Source: an uncultured Kiloniellaceae bacterium
Lineage (GTDB): Bacteria; Pseudomonadota; Alphaproteobacteria; Kiloniellales; Kiloniellaceae
DNA length: 64,000 nt
Assembly: GCA_947493695.1 (NCBI GenBank)
Contig: CANLSF010000004.1
Coordinates: forward strand, 186,001-250,000
Direction of reading: 5' to 3'
The position numbers and the translations under genes were made by a program. Each line of letters starts with the position of its first letter. Position 1 is the first letter of the stretch. A model generated the notes under the pieces. The model did not search any database and had not been told where the DNA came from. It worked only from the letters and a program-made list of their open reading frames with translations. Below are positions 38,487-48,017 of this stretch, in pieces.

Positions 38487-39059
38487 TCAATAAGAACTCT
38501 GAAATATTCTTGATGTATTGATGCTGCCTTTGGTGCGATCCTGCGACCAGAGTTCATAACAGACACCGTGATAAGCAAGCGCCAGAAATACACGGTGGGG
38601 GTTGATGCCAGCGGCTTCGCGATCAAAGGTCAAGACTTGGTCATCGGTCAGGTGAAGCTCGAAACGTTCCTTGTTTCCCGTGTACTCGCCATCGCTGTCT
38701 GTGCCTGTATACCTGATTTCTAGTAAGAGTACTTTTGCAATATCGCCGAGTGCGATGTCCATTGGTAGATTTTTGCAAGGTATGGCCACGTCCCAGATAA
38801 GCCTGCCTGCTCCGATTGTGGCTTTCCAATCGCCCGGTGTGTTGAAAATACGCCAGATTTTTCGTGCTTCGCTCATTGCAAAAGCACCACTCATCACAGC
38901 GCACAGCGCTAAAAGCGCTTTGAAAAATGCCCCGATACGATCGGCCGGGTGAATTGCGAAAATGTAAAGTGTAGGCCACACCAGTCCGAAGCAGACCCAC
39001 ATGATTTGCATGCTGGCCACGCGCAGCTTTGACGATTGGATGACGGTCTGTTCTATCAC
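38487..39059 (-). CDS. Hypothetical membrane protein with soluble C-terminal domain
   Basis: 190 residues with two membrane helices near the N-terminus (about 18-36 and 42-62) and a soluble domain (residues 75-180). No signal or family recognised. The 279-bp gap before it (38208-38486) and the 211 bp after its start contain nothing I can support. Confidence 0.55.
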   Translation of the reverse strand: MIEQTVIQSSKLRVASMQIMWVCFGLVWPTLYIFAIHPADRIGAFFKALLALCAVMSGAFAMSEARKIWRIFNTPGDWKATIGAGRLIWDVAIPCKNLPMDIALGDIAKVLLLEIRYTGTDSDGEYTGNKERFELHLTDDQVLTFDREAAGINPHRVFLALAYHGVCYELWSQDRTKGSINTSRIFQSSY

Positions 39060-39270
39060 AGTTGAAGGCTAGAGCAGAACTCTATCGGAATTATGAAAAT
39101 ACGCGTGTCAGAGTACGGGCCGTTAGTCATCACTGAGATGGATAACGGCCATTGCCGCGGCTGCAGCGAAAGCTCAATTTGCCCGCACAACCAACCTTGG
39201 TTCCTCTCGCGACGAATGTCTGGGAGGGGCCCATTGTGACGTTGGTACCTGCTCCAATATACTTTAGGAA

Positions 39271-39714
39271 ATGGCAGATTATGAGCCGAGGGTTCTCGTG
39301 AAAAAAGCAACGATCCTTATTGAGGGCCTAGATCCCGAAGAACTAATCTCTTTGGAGGACTTAGAAGCCTATGCTTTGGCGGGGCGGCCGATCGTCATCT
39401 CGGTAGGGGCGGCGGAAGTTCTAGCGGAATTCTCTATAAGCGAAAAAGTGCTCAATGTTGAAATCGCTGTCGTGGAACAAGGTGGTGAAGGTGTTCTCCC
39501 GGTGTTGATCGACACCATTGAAAGAGCTGCTTTGCTGAGAAAATTTGTTGCGATTGAGTGGTCAGTTTTCGCTCGTAACTGTGCGACGCCAAATCCCAAG
39601 TTAATGGGGGTTCTCGAACGGATTGGATTTGAAGTGCGTCAAATTGAGAGTGGGACTGAGTATTATTGGCAGCGCCGATCCACGAATGACTCGCTTCTTC
39701 GGCGTAGAAGGTGA
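39271..39714 (+). CDS. Hypothetical protein, possible GNAT-like fold
   Basis: 147 residues. The C-terminal half (LRKFVAIEWSVFARNCATPN then PKLMGVLERIGFEVR) resembles the end of a GNAT acetyltransferase, but no acetyl-CoA P-loop is present, so any relation is weak. GTG 39298 with a CGAGGG ribosome binding site 5 nt upstream is a good alternative start, giving KKATILIEGLDPEEL. Confidence 0.55.
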   Translation: MADYEPRVLVKKATILIEGLDPEELISLEDLEAYALAGRPIVISVGAAEVLAEFSISEKVLNVEIAVVEQGGEGVLPVLIDTIERAALLRKFVAIEWSVFARNCATPNPKLMGVLERIGFEVRQIESGTEYYWQRRSTNDSLLRRRR

Positions 39715-39798
39715 TTGAAAATTGGCTTGCCGCGAACGGTAGCTTAGTCCGCATTGCGGTAATCGGTGCACTGCGCAGCGAATGGCCATTTGGCGCTC

Positions 39799-40080
39799 TT
39801 ACGCACCCCTTTCCCGTCGTCTCGCCTCGTCAGCGAGCATGCCGAGCGGCAATAGCAGAACCACGAATGCGATGAAGGTGATAACACCCAAGAAAGGTAA
39901 ATAGAAAAAGAGAAACGCTGAGCAAACCATCATGATCATCGCTGTGGTGAAAACACCTAAGATGCTGACAATTAGCCGAAAAGTGGATTTGGTTGCATAT
40001 TTCCAGATCCTGGACGCTTCTTTAGCGGAACGTATCTGAAGTACTCGGCGCTGGATAAGAATCATAAGCTTTGTTGCCAT
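39799..40080 (-). CDS. Small two-helix membrane protein, hypothetical
   Basis: 93 residues with a basic N-terminus (KLMILIQRRVLQIRSAKEAS) and two adjacent membrane helices (about 35-58 and 61-80), ending in a charged tail (DEARRRERGA). Function unknown. Like its neighbours it is A+T-richer than the core genes. Confidence 0.5.
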   Translation of the reverse strand: MATKLMILIQRRVLQIRSAKEASRIWKYATKSTFRLIVSILGVFTTAMIMMVCSAFLFFYLPFLGVITFIAFVVLLLPLGMLADEARRRERGA

Positions 40081-40501
40081 ACGAGTACCGGTTTCTCAAT
40101 TTTTGCAAAAATGAGTTTGATTGCAATCCGGGGCGCTTTGTCCGCGCCGCGTCAGTTCATCGACTTTGCGCGATGGGCTGCTTGGTAAAGATTCCATTTG
40201 CTACATGTCCTGATCAGCCAGAATTTGTTGAGCAAAAGCGGTTTCATAACTCATGTCACAATTAGTTTTACAAAGGTTTAGTCGTATTTCGAAACCGGCA
40301 CAGCGTTTGGTTTGTTTCTATCCTCAGACTGAATCGAGCTCCAGGTTTTGCACGCCTGCAGTGTTAGGCAACCCCGGTACAGATTCTGCCTGCTTGTTTT
40401 CGGGGTGATGAAAAACAAAGAAAGCCTGTAGAATTCGGTGTGCTGCGGCGCAGAAGCTGTGGTAACACCGGCGGTCATGTCATTTAGAAATCTTCAAGCC
40501 T
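40081..40501. other. A+T-richer non-coding end of the lipA-coq10 accessory region
   Basis: About 420 bp before coq10 with only short unsupported frames. No further lipA copy, tRNA, integrase or attachment site was seen. Confidence 0.45.
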
Positions 40502-40954
40502 ATGCCCACGCACGCTGAACGGCGCGTTCTGCCCTACACGCCGGAGCAACTCTATACCCTGGTCGCGGAAGTCGAACACTATCCGGAATTCCTGCCCTGG
40601 TGCGTGGCCGCGCGTATCCGCGAGCGCAAAGAGGATTTGATCACGGCGGACCTGGTGATTGGGTTTCGCATGATCCGCGAGCGCTTCACCAGCAAAGTCG
40701 GATTGGACCCAGTGGGCAAAAAGATCCACGTGACCTATGCCGAAGGGCCGTTCAAGTATCTGAACAACCACTGGCGCTTCGAGGATCATGCCGAGGGCTG
40801 CGTGATCGATTTCTACGTCGACTTCGAGTTCAAATCCAAACTGCTGCAGAAGATGATCGAAGCCCTGTTCCACGAGGCGGTCCGGCGCATGGTCGCGGCC
40901 TTTGAAACCCGCGCCGATGATCTCTATGGCCCCAAGCCACGGGTCGGCGGGTAG
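40502..40954 (+). CDS. Coq10/RatA family START-domain protein
   Basis: 150-residue ubiquinone-binding/RatA-like START-fold protein. Typical features: RRVLPYTPEQLYTLVAEVEH YPEFLPWC-type opening, EGPFKYLNNHWRF and the C-terminal FHEAVRRMVAAFETRA. In alphaproteobacteria it commonly follows lipA directly; here it is 6.9 kb away, which marks the insert. It likely helps quinone delivery in respiration rather than acting as a toxin. Confidence 0.92.
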   Translation: MPTHAERRVLPYTPEQLYTLVAEVEHYPEFLPWCVAARIRERKEDLITADLVIGFRMIRERFTSKVGLDPVGKKIHVTYAEGPFKYLNNHWRFEDHAEGCVIDFYVDFEFKSKLLQKMIEALFHEAVRRMVAAFETRADDLYGPKPRVGG

Positions 40955-40990
40955 GGACTGGCGACGCAGGCGAACTTGACGAGCGAACAA

Positions 40991-41032
40991 AGGCAGGAGG
41001 GGTTAAATTAATCCCATCCTGCCTTTACTTTT
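40991..41032. terminator. Rho-independent terminator, probably bidirectional
   Basis: Stem AGGCAGGAGGGGTTAA / TTAATCCCATCCTGCCT with one bulge, followed by TTTACTTTT on the plus strand. It lies between the convergent coq10 and molybdoenzyme genes. Confidence 0.8.
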
Positions 41033-41082
41033 CGTATCGCAGTGAGAGCCGCGATCTGACTATCCCGCCAGCTTAGCCTGCG

Positions 41083-43731
41083 TCAGCTTGCGTCCCGGGC
41101 GTTCTGGTAGAGGAAGTCCAGAATGAGCTTCTGGTCCTCGCCTTCGACTCCGGCATTGGGGAACATGCTCTCGGTGATGCCTTTCCATTGGGCCTTGGTG
41201 TGGCTCTTTGGATCCTGCGGGATGTGGCACAGGGTGCACTTCTCGTAGAAGAGGCGTTCGCCGGGCTCCATGGCGCTCATGAAGCTATCCGCCACGTTTG
41301 CGGCCCGGTCGATCCCAAGCGTTTCCGGATCCAGGCTCGCGACCTGATCGGAAATGAGATCCGGTTCGGAGTAGGCGCGGTTTGGACCCTCGACGTCTTC
41401 CGCCTTTTTCAGCGTGGCGATGCAGGTGTTTGCTGCCGTCGCCTGACTGAGCTGGCTCGAGGCCCGGCTGGAGGTCAGCACATTGATCGAGCCCGAGTTA
41501 CAGCGCCCCTTGCTGTCGAAGGAGAGCCAGGCACCCTCGTAGAGGGACACAACGCCGGGCATGATCTGGTCCGTGACCCTGGCACCTGCGATGGTCGTGC
41601 CACGCTCGTTCGAGAGTTCGACGAGATCTCCATCCTTGATGCCTCTGGCGGCCGCATCCTCGCTATTGATCCGCACGAATTCACGGTCTTCTACGTTCAG
41701 TTCGTGCCGCAAATCCGACTGTGCGAACTGAGAGTGGATACGGTTGTAGGGGTGCGGACTGACCACATGCACCTGTCCGGCCTCGGCATTGCCCAGATAC
41801 TCCGCCGGCTCCAGCCACTGTGCCATGGGCGGGCAGTCGGGGACGTTCATCTCGGCGATAGCCTCGCAGTAAAGCTCGATCTTGCCCGAACGCGTATGCA
41901 GGGAATTGGCGTCCGGATCTTCGCGGAACTTGCCGTGACGCACCCATTCCAACTCCTCTGTTGGGATCGGAACCCGTGCGACGCCGCGCTCCCAGAACTC
42001 CTCGAATTCCATCGTCTCAGAGGCGGAGGACTTCTCGTAGGCCGCTTGAATGATGTCAATCCGATCCAGCCCGTCAGTGAACTGGGGCTCCACATTGAAG
42101 ATTTCAGCAAGCCTGCGGAAGATCTCGAAGTCATCGAGCGATTCACCCACCGGTTCGATCACCTGGCGCATGGCGTAGACCTTATCCTTCGAATAGGTGC
42201 CGCCGGAGCTGATCTCGTCGCGTTCCACCGTGGTCGTTGCCGGTAATACGATGTCGGCGAAGCGGGCGGATGCGACCCACCAGGGGTCGATGCAGACCAC
42301 GGAGTGGCACTTCTGCATGGCCTGGATCAGTTCGTTGGTGTTCTGGTGGTGGGAGAGGAAGTTGTTCCCCGAGTTGAAGATCATCTGCGCGTCGGGATAG
42401 CTGTATTCGCCACCGTTACGTTTGAACTTGGCACCCGGGTTCTTGAGCATCTCCGTGATGCGCGAGGCAGGACAGAATCCGACCACTTGATTGCGGCCCT
42501 GTGGCAGCCCGCCCGGGGCACGGGCCTGTGCAAAGAGTGCGCCGCCCTGACCCCAGTGCCAGCTGAAGCCAACACCGCCGCCGGGAAGCCCGATCTGGCC
42601 GGTCATTGCCGCGAAGGAGGTGATGGCCCAATAGGGCATCTCGCCGTGATGGGCGCGCTGGATCGCCCAGGACCCGGCAAACTGCGTGCGTTTGACGGCA
42701 CATTCTTCAGCCAGCGCGATGATATCGGCCTCGGAGATACCGGTGATCTTGGAAGCCCAGGCAGGCGTCTTGACCATTCCATCGTCTTTGCCGTTCAGAT
42801 AGGCAATGAACTTGTCGGCGCCCACGGTGTAGCGGTCCAGGAAGTCCTGATCATGCATACCCTTGGCATGCACGTGCTGGCACATGGCCAGGAAGAGGGC
42901 GGTATCGGTGTTGGGGATGATCTTCATCCATTCCGCCTTCAACCACTCGTCCGTGGTGGTGTATTGCGGATTGATCGAGATGAATTTCACGCCGCTGTCC
43001 CGGATGACCTCCCAGCGCGGATACATGGAGTGGTCTGTGGTGCGGCCCTCTGCGCGGCCGTTCTTGTGCGGATCCGTACCAATGAGGACGAAGAGCTCGC
43101 TGTTCTGGAGGATCTGCCACCAGGAGGTCTGACGCGAATAAACCTCCATGTCGCCGATGACGTGCGGCATGATGACCTGTCCGGCACCCCCGGAATAGTC
43201 ACTGACCGTCACGCTCATTCCGCCGATCAGATTGAAGAAGCGGCCTTGCAGGACATTCGGTGTCAGCACCCCGCCATGCGCCCATGCGCCGTACGAGGAC
43301 GAGAAGATACCGTCGTTGCCGTGGCTGTCGATGGTGTCGAGAATAGCCTTGGAGGTCAGGTTCAGGGCCGTTTCCCAATCGACGCGGACGAAAGACTCTT
43401 TGCCGCGCAGTTCCGGCTTGCGATCACCATCCAGGTTTTCCAGATAGGATTTGCGGACATAAGGGTATTTCACCCGGGTTTCATGGTAGGTGCGGCTGAC
43501 TAAGCCTTCCGTGATCATTTTTGTCGGTCTCGGGTCGAACTCCGTACGGGGAATTGCCTTGATGAATTCTCCGTCCTGCTTCACGGCCCAGAAAACACCG
43601 GCCTGACCGGCATGGGGAACAAAGGTTACGTTCCGGCCTGCGCCGCCGGAAGCAGCGAAGACATTGGGAGCCGCCAGGAACATGGCTGTGGCAGAAGCCG
43701 ATGCCAGAAATTCACGACGTGTTGAAGCCAC
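41083..43731 (-). CDS. TMAO/DMSO reductase-type molybdoenzyme with C-terminal cytochrome c module
   Basis: Periplasmic S- or N-oxide reductase of 882 residues in the TorA/DorA/BisC group. A Tat signal (TRREFLA, then a hydrophobic stretch ending VFA). The molybdenum ligand is S180 in DYSGGAGQVIMPH. The bis-MGD-binding fold includes IGTDPHKNG and ISINPQYTTTDEW. The last ~70 residues form a small cytochrome c: C832-x-x-C835-H836 and M856, a covalent heme c. The fused heme may replace part of a TorC/DorC electron donor. No maturation chaperone or TorC gene is adjacent. An FNR-type box lies about 200 bp upstream. Substrate is inferred. Confidence 0.92.
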   Translation of the reverse strand: MASTRREFLASASATAMFLAAPNVFAASGGAGRNVTFVPHAGQAGVFWAVKQDGEFIKAIPRTEFDPRPTKMITEGLVSRTYHETRVKYPYVRKSYLENLDGDRKPELRGKESFVRVDWETALNLTSKAILDTIDSHGNDGIFSSSYGAWAHGGVLTPNVLQGRFFNLIGGMSVTVSDYSGGAGQVIMPHVIGDMEVYSRQTSWWQILQNSELFVLIGTDPHKNGRAEGRTTDHSMYPRWEVIRDSGVKFISINPQYTTTDEWLKAEWMKIIPNTDTALFLAMCQHVHAKGMHDQDFLDRYTVGADKFIAYLNGKDDGMVKTPAWASKITGISEADIIALAEECAVKRTQFAGSWAIQRAHHGEMPYWAITSFAAMTGQIGLPGGGVGFSWHWGQGGALFAQARAPGGLPQGRNQVVGFCPASRITEMLKNPGAKFKRNGGEYSYPDAQMIFNSGNNFLSHHQNTNELIQAMQKCHSVVCIDPWWVASARFADIVLPATTTVERDEISSGGTYSKDKVYAMRQVIEPVGESLDDFEIFRRLAEIFNVEPQFTDGLDRIDIIQAAYEKSSASETMEFEEFWERGVARVPIPTEELEWVRHGKFREDPDANSLHTRSGKIELYCEAIAEMNVPDCPPMAQWLEPAEYLGNAEAGQVHVVSPHPYNRIHSQFAQSDLRHELNVEDREFVRINSEDAAARGIKDGDLVELSNERGTTIAGARVTDQIMPGVVSLYEGAWLSFDSKGRCNSGSINVLTSSRASSQLSQATAANTCIATLKKAEDVEGPNRAYSEPDLISDQVASLDPETLGIDRAANVADSFMSAMEPGERLFYEKCTLCHIPQDPKSHTKAQWKGITESMFPNAGVEGEDQKLILDFLYQNARDAS

Positions 43732-44211
43732 GATTTCATCCTTCCAGTTATTGCTTTAGCCGGGGAGGTCCGGTCCAAAGCTAGGGACACTTGCGCTCTC
43801 GTGAGGAGGGGCAATTACAGGTTGGTTGCAGTTAGTTTTTATGCCGGATGAGTGTTCCGGCGAGGCGCATCGGCGCGGGCTCTAACTTACGAAGTCAGAG
43901 TAATCCCCTTATCCGTCGGGAGAATTGATTGCGATCAATTTTGAGGAGGAATTTTCGGGTTTAAGTATTGTAAAATATGAATGTTTTTTGACTGTGTAAG
44001 AGAATAATCTCAGGAGATTTGCAGGATTGAACGGCAGTCACAGGTGAAATTTGCGGCCGTCAGCCTGTGTGGCAAAGGTGGCCTAAATACCGGATCTTGT
44101 TCCGAGGCCTTCACAGAGATTGAGTTGCGCAGAAGTATACCTCTAGGGGGTGGAGCCGGGACCATGGATCGTCCGGATTAATCAACCCGAGTCGTCATCT
44201 CCGAGATTTGT
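43732..44211. other. Regulatory intergenic region of the molybdoenzyme gene
   Basis: 480 bp, partly A+T-rich (43920-44020), without genes. It contains the FNR-like site and must hold the molybdoenzyme promoter on the minus strand. No other structure seen. Confidence 0.5.
43925..43938. promoter_or_regulatory. FNR/Anr-type binding site
   Basis: TTGAT-TGCG-ATCAA, a perfect match to the FNR/Anr/FnrL consensus TTGAT-N4-ATCAA. It is about 195 bp upstream of the molybdoenzyme start and the nearest gene on that side, so oxygen-limited induction is expected. Confidence 0.75.
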
Positions 44212-45006
44212 TTACTCAGCCCCCTGTGGCAACCACCCGGAATAGAGTGCCGAATAGAGCATGGCGATCCCGATGGCGTTGAACACGCCGTGGGTAACAA
44301 CGGCTGTGAGGACTGAACCGCTTCGTTCGGTGATCAGGGCCAGAAATGCACCAATCAGGGCGAAAATCGGGAAGAGGAAGGGAATACCGTGAAGAAACGC
44401 GAAGACAAGCGAAGAGATTACGATCGACGCGGCCATGGGCAAACGGGCACGAAGCCAGCCATAAAACACCCCTCTGAAGGCGATTTCTTCGACAAGAGGC
44501 ACAATCAGCCCAGTCACTAGAAGGCTGGAAATGACGAGACCCGGTGAGAAACCGCCACTGACGAAGAGGTCTTGCTGCGGGTTATGGAAGGGCTCCTGTG
44601 TGAAGGCCCTGAGAACCTGGGCAACGATACCTGCGGCTGGAACAATGAGGACGCCGAAAAGGACCGCGCGTGTAATCCAGCTTGCCGAGATCAGGGTAAT
44701 GCGCAGATCAGCGAGCCGCAGGCCGTATTTTCTGATGATGGTCAGGTAAATGGCGCCAAGCATGATCATTGCGTGCAGGGCGATGAGCAAAAGGCCAGGG
44801 ATGATAAGCGACGGGGCGTCGTCGCTCTGGCTTCCGGGTTCGGGCGCGTTCAGAAAGAGGAAAGACAGGAGGCGCTGCGTCCCGAGCCAGACGATCAGGA
44901 GCAGCAGCAGATCAAGCGCCGAAACCGATTGAAGGGGGCCGGGTCTGATACCGCCGGGGTTCTGTTGAGTCTGATTGGGTCCACCCGATCCGCTGGGAAA
45001 AGCCAT
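44212..45006 (-). CDS. CPBP family intramembrane metalloprotease
   Basis: 264-residue polytopic membrane protein with about seven hydrophobic segments. The CAAX-protease/Abi motifs are present: EEIAFRGVFYGWLRAR, FAFLHGIPF and THGVFNAIGI, giving the Glu-Glu and His residues of the active site. Substrate unknown. The neighbouring cinA-like gene starts on the same strand 2 bp away, suggesting an operon with cinA-pgpA-ispDF. Confidence 0.88.
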   Translation of the reverse strand: MAFPSGSGGPNQTQQNPGGIRPGPLQSVSALDLLLLLIVWLGTQRLLSFLFLNAPEPGSQSDDAPSLIIPGLLLIALHAMIMLGAIYLTIIRKYGLRLADLRITLISASWITRAVLFGVLIVPAAGIVAQVLRAFTQEPFHNPQQDLFVSGGFSPGLVISSLLVTGLIVPLVEEIAFRGVFYGWLRARLPMAASIVISSLVFAFLHGIPFLFPIFALIGAFLALITERSGSVLTAVVTHGVFNAIGIAMLYSALYSGWLPQGAE

Positions 45007-45008
45007 CT

Positions 45009-45491
45009 TTAGGTTGCTCTCTTCCCGGCACAGGCCATGTCCCTGAGCCCGGCGAGTGCCGCTTCCACCGTTGCGCCGCGAACTGCGCTGCGGTCACCGG
45101 GAAAGTTCAGTTTGCGGTGGCTTGGGGCTTCATCGCGCCGGCAGAGGCCCATGAAGACCAGGCCGACCGGTTTGGCCTCGCTGCCCCCGCCGGGACCGGC
45201 AACACCGGTCACGGAAACCGCGATGTCCGCACGGGAATGTGCCAGGGCGCCCTGCACCATCGCTTCAGCGACTTCTGGGCTTACGGCTCCTTTGTCGGCG
45301 AGAACAGCCTCCGGTACGCCCAGAAGCTCCATTTTGGCCTCGTTTGAGTAGGTGACGAAACCGCGCTCGACCACGTCCGAGGAGCCGGCAATCTCCGTGA
45401 GGCAGCCGGCGATCAGCCCACCGGTGCAGGATTCCGCCGTAGCGACCATCACACCCGCGGTGCGGCAGTCTTCCAGGAGCTGCGTTGTCAT
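45009..45491 (-). CDS. CinA family protein (nicotinamide-nucleotide amidohydrolase)
   Basis: Single-domain CinA C-terminal type (PncC-like), 160 residues from ATG 45491. It deamidates NMN to NaMN. Motifs: ATAESCTGGLIAGCLTEIAGSS, GFVTYSNEAK, AVSPEVAEAM and VTGVAGPGGGS. The longer frame to 45563 overlaps pgpA and lacks family similarity. Next to pgpA, a frequent alphaproteobacterial order. Confidence 0.92.
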   Translation of the reverse strand: MTTQLLEDCRTAGVMVATAESCTGGLIAGCLTEIAGSSDVVERGFVTYSNEAKMELLGVPEAVLADKGAVSPEVAEAMVQGALAHSRADIAVSVTGVAGPGGGSEAKPVGLVFMGLCRRDEAPSHRKLNFPGDRSAVRGATVEAALAGLRDMACAGKRAT

Positions 45492-45504
45492 CGCCTGTAG
45501 ATTC

Positions 45505-46017
45505 TCAGAAAACACCAGATGACTCCCAAAACCAGACGGCTGCCATGAGAAGGGCAATAGCATAAACGGCCGCGAGGATATCGTCCGCCATGATCCCGAA
45601 GCCGCCCTTCAGTTTTCGGTCTGCCAGACTGACCGGCCAGGGCTTTAAGATGTCGAAGATGCGGAACAACAGAAAGGCCAGGGGATAGTATTCCAGTTGC
45701 AATGCAACGGGGACAAGGGTCATCCATTGGCCCGCGACCTCGTCGACCACGACGGAGCCCGGATCTTCAAGACCGTGCCGTCGCGCATATAGGTCACTGG
45801 CCCAGATCCCGACCAGGAACACCAGAACTGCAGCACCGGCCAGCAGCCAGGGGCCACCGAGCCAGGCGAGTGCGGCGGCGAACGGCAGGGCGGCCAGAGA
45901 CCCCCAGGTTCCGGGTATTTTCGGCAGTAGCCCGCTGCCCAACCATGTCGCGATCAGGGCTGCCGGATGAAAGGGCGAGAGCGGTGCTTCCGGATTGGGG
46001 GAGGAGGGCTCGGCCAT
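45505..46017 (-). CDS. pgpA: Phosphatidylglycerophosphatase A
   Basis: Inner-membrane phosphatase that forms phosphatidylglycerol, 170 residues. Family motifs: GSGLLPKIPGTWGSLAALP, VVDEVAGQW and FRIFDILKPWP ... KGGFGIMADDILA. About four hydrophobic segments. Lies between the cinA-like gene and ispDF with tiny gaps. Confidence 0.94.
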   Translation of the reverse strand: MAEPSSPNPEAPLSPFHPAALIATWLGSGLLPKIPGTWGSLAALPFAAALAWLGGPWLLAGAAVLVFLVGIWASDLYARRHGLEDPGSVVVDEVAGQWMTLVPVALQLEYYPLAFLLFRIFDILKPWPVSLADRKLKGGFGIMADDILAAVYAIALLMAAVWFWESSGVF

Positions 46018-46023
46018 ATGCGC

Positions 46024-47217
46024 TCAGCCGCCTTCTTGCGCAGAGGGTCCGGACGGCAGTTGAATGCTGGCGGTGGCCTGGGCGGCAATGCCTTCGCCGC
46101 GTCCGGTAAAACCGAGACGTTCCGTGGTGGTTGCCTTCACGTTGACCCGGTCCAGGCTGCACCCAAGGATTTCAGCCACCCGAGCTGCCATCTGCGTGCG
46201 ATGCGGTCCGACTTTGGGCGCTTCGCAGATCAAGGTGATGTCGCAATGAACGAAACGGCCGCCGCGCGCGGTCACCATCTCCATCGCATGGCGCAGGAAC
46301 AAGGCGGAATCGGCGCCTTTCCATTTCGGGTCGGAGGGCGGAAAGTGTTGACCGATATCCCCGGCGGAGAGCGCGCCCAGAATGGCGTCGGTCAACGCGT
46401 GGAGTCCAACATCAGCATCCGAATGGCCTTGCAGACCGGCTGAATGCGGGATTTCGATACCACAGAGTGTCACGAAATCCCCTGGTCCGAAGCGATGAAC
46501 GTCGAAGCCACTGCCGGTCCGTGTTTCCAATGCTGCGCTGCTCAACCAGCGCTCCGCGCGTTCCAGATCCTCTGCCGTCGTCACTTTGAATATCTCCGTC
46601 GCGCCTTCAATCAATGTTACGCTGTGGCCCGCGGCTTGTGCCACGGCCGCGTCGTCGGTGAGACCGGTTGAGCCATCGACACGCTCGGCAGCCTCACGAT
46701 GGGCGGCCAGGATTTCCCGGAAGCGGAAGCCCTGAGGCGTTTGCGCCCGCCAAAGCCCCTCACGTTCTACAGCTTCGGATATGATCGAGTCCCGGCTCCG
46801 CTTCAGGCTGTCGACGACGGGCAGGGCAGCTATGGCACCGACGTCCCGGTCCAGCGCCTGAATGACAGTGCTGATAACGTCGTGAGGAACAAAAGGGCGT
46901 GCGGCGTCGTGGATCAGTACCTTCGACGGGTTTTGCGCGACCAAGGTTTCGAGACCACGCCGAACAGAATCCTGCCGTGTCGCGCCGCCAAGAGTTGGTT
47001 CCGGTAGATCAAGACCGGCGGAAGTGCGATCGTAAAGTGCCCGGTCATCCGGGTGGATGACGACGATGACGTTCTGGATTTCGGGGTGGCCAAGAAAGTT
47101 CTCGATGGTATGACGCAGGACCGGACGACCGGCCAGCGGGGCGTATTGCTTGGGCAGCTCACCACCGAAGCGATGGCCCCGTCCCGCAGCAACGATCAGG
47201 GCGCTGGCAGCGGTCAT
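46024..47217 (-). CDS. ispDF: Bifunctional IspD/IspF (2-C-methyl-D-erythritol 4-phosphate cytidylyltransferase / MECDP synthase)
   Basis: Two non-consecutive steps of the MEP isoprenoid pathway fused in 397 residues. IspD (about 1-230): [38 protein letters not shown]. IspF (about 238-395): [16 protein letters not shown] with the metal D-x-[41 protein letters not shown] chose ATG 47217, which has a GAGGAAC ribosome binding site, over the frame start at 47283. The fusion is common in alphaproteobacteria. Confidence 0.95.
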   Translation of the reverse strand: MTAASALIVAAGRGHRFGGELPKQYAPLAGRPVLRHTIENFLGHPEIQNVIVVIHPDDRALYDRTSAGLDLPEPTLGGATRQDSVRRGLETLVAQNPSKVLIHDAARPFVPHDVISTVIQALDRDVGAIAALPVVDSLKRSRDSIISEAVEREGLWRAQTPQGFRFREILAAHREAAERVDGSTGLTDDAAVAQAAGHSVTLIEGATEIFKVTTAEDLERAERWLSSAALETRTGSGFDVHRFGPGDFVTLCGIEIPHSAGLQGHSDADVGLHALTDAILGALSAGDIGQHFPPSDPKWKGADSALFLRHAMEMVTARGGRFVHCDITLICEAPKVGPHRTQMAARVAEILGCSLDRVNVKATTTERLGFTGRGEGIAAQATASIQLPSGPSAQEGG

Positions 47218-47399
47218 AGAAAGCTGTTCCTCTCGGTTTGCTTGACCTGGCCAAGGCAGGCCTTCCGATTCCAGGATGCTCAAGTGGCCATCCGGTTATG
47301 TTCTATGCACCCCTTTATGCGACCGGGCGCATCAGATCAATAGCAACCGCTGTTTTAAGTCGACGCGTGGTCTGTGTTTTCCCTGACAAGATGCTGATT

Positions 47400-48017
47400 T
47401 CATGGTCCATAATTGCCACCGTTCACCTGCTCCCATTGCCAGACAGCCCCCCGATGATTGACCGCCGCGTGTATGCCTGTCGGCACGAGTTGCATCGTGC
47501 AGGCCCCTGTTATTGCCGAGTAATTTGCGACGTGATGCCAAGTGGTGTGAGGTACAGTTACATCGTTGACGATTGGGGACGCCAGATTGGCTGCTGCCGC
47601 ATCCGTACCGCGTGCGCCGGTCATTTGAATAGTTACCTGCGTGAGACGGAAATGGTCAAAGCAGGCAAAATGGTTGGCATTGTCATAGGGAACGTTAAAG
47701 ATTCCACCCGCGGTGACGGCCAATCTGACGTCTTGATATCCCGCACAAAGCCCTGCGCCAAATCTGTCAGGCCGTTTCCTGAAGCGCTTTTTTCCAGGCG
47801 GAAACATATTGTGCGCAGACAAACCTTTCTTGCCCAAGAGGTCGTCTTTTCTTTTTGTGGCGCGGCGTGTGTTTTTGGCGGGCGCACCGGGATAAAATTT
47901 GCTTTGGCCGGTCAACTTTCCAAAGGCCGTTATCGGGATGTCGCAGGCGCGCAACGGCGGGTCGCCGTCCTTGTGTCCTGAGATGAAGAGGGGGCGGTTT
48001 GGTTTGGATATGCTCAT
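47400..48017 (-). CDS. Hypothetical protein, doubtful
   Basis: 205 residues with an AGGGATGA ribosome binding site just before the ATG. The first ~85 residues are basic (RRATKRKDDLLGKKG, PGKKRFRKRPDRFG) and the rest is unremarkable. No family recognised. A competing plus-strand frame spans 47238-47981, so coding is uncertain. It lies between ispDF and the CcsA-like gene, where the 251 bp after its start (48018-48268) show nothing. Confidence 0.35.
   Translation of the reverse strand: MSISKPNRPLFISGHKDGDPPLRACDIPITAFGKLTGQSKFYPGAPAKNTRRATKRKDDLLGKKGLSAHNMFPPGKKRFRKRPDRFGAGLCAGYQDVRLAVTAGGIFNVPYDNANHFACFDHFRLTQVTIQMTGARGTDAAAANLASPIVNDVTVPHTTWHHVANYSAITGACTMQLVPTGIHAAVNHRGAVWQWEQVNGGNYGP

Noticed and set aside
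40440-40480. Possible fourth lipA 3' remnant before coq10
   Set aside because: Only a short GCAGAAGCTG match; frame and surrounding sequence do not align.
47238-47981. 247-codon plus-strand frame
   Set aside because: Overlaps the ispDF start region and the minus-strand frame; Cys/Arg-rich chance-like composition.
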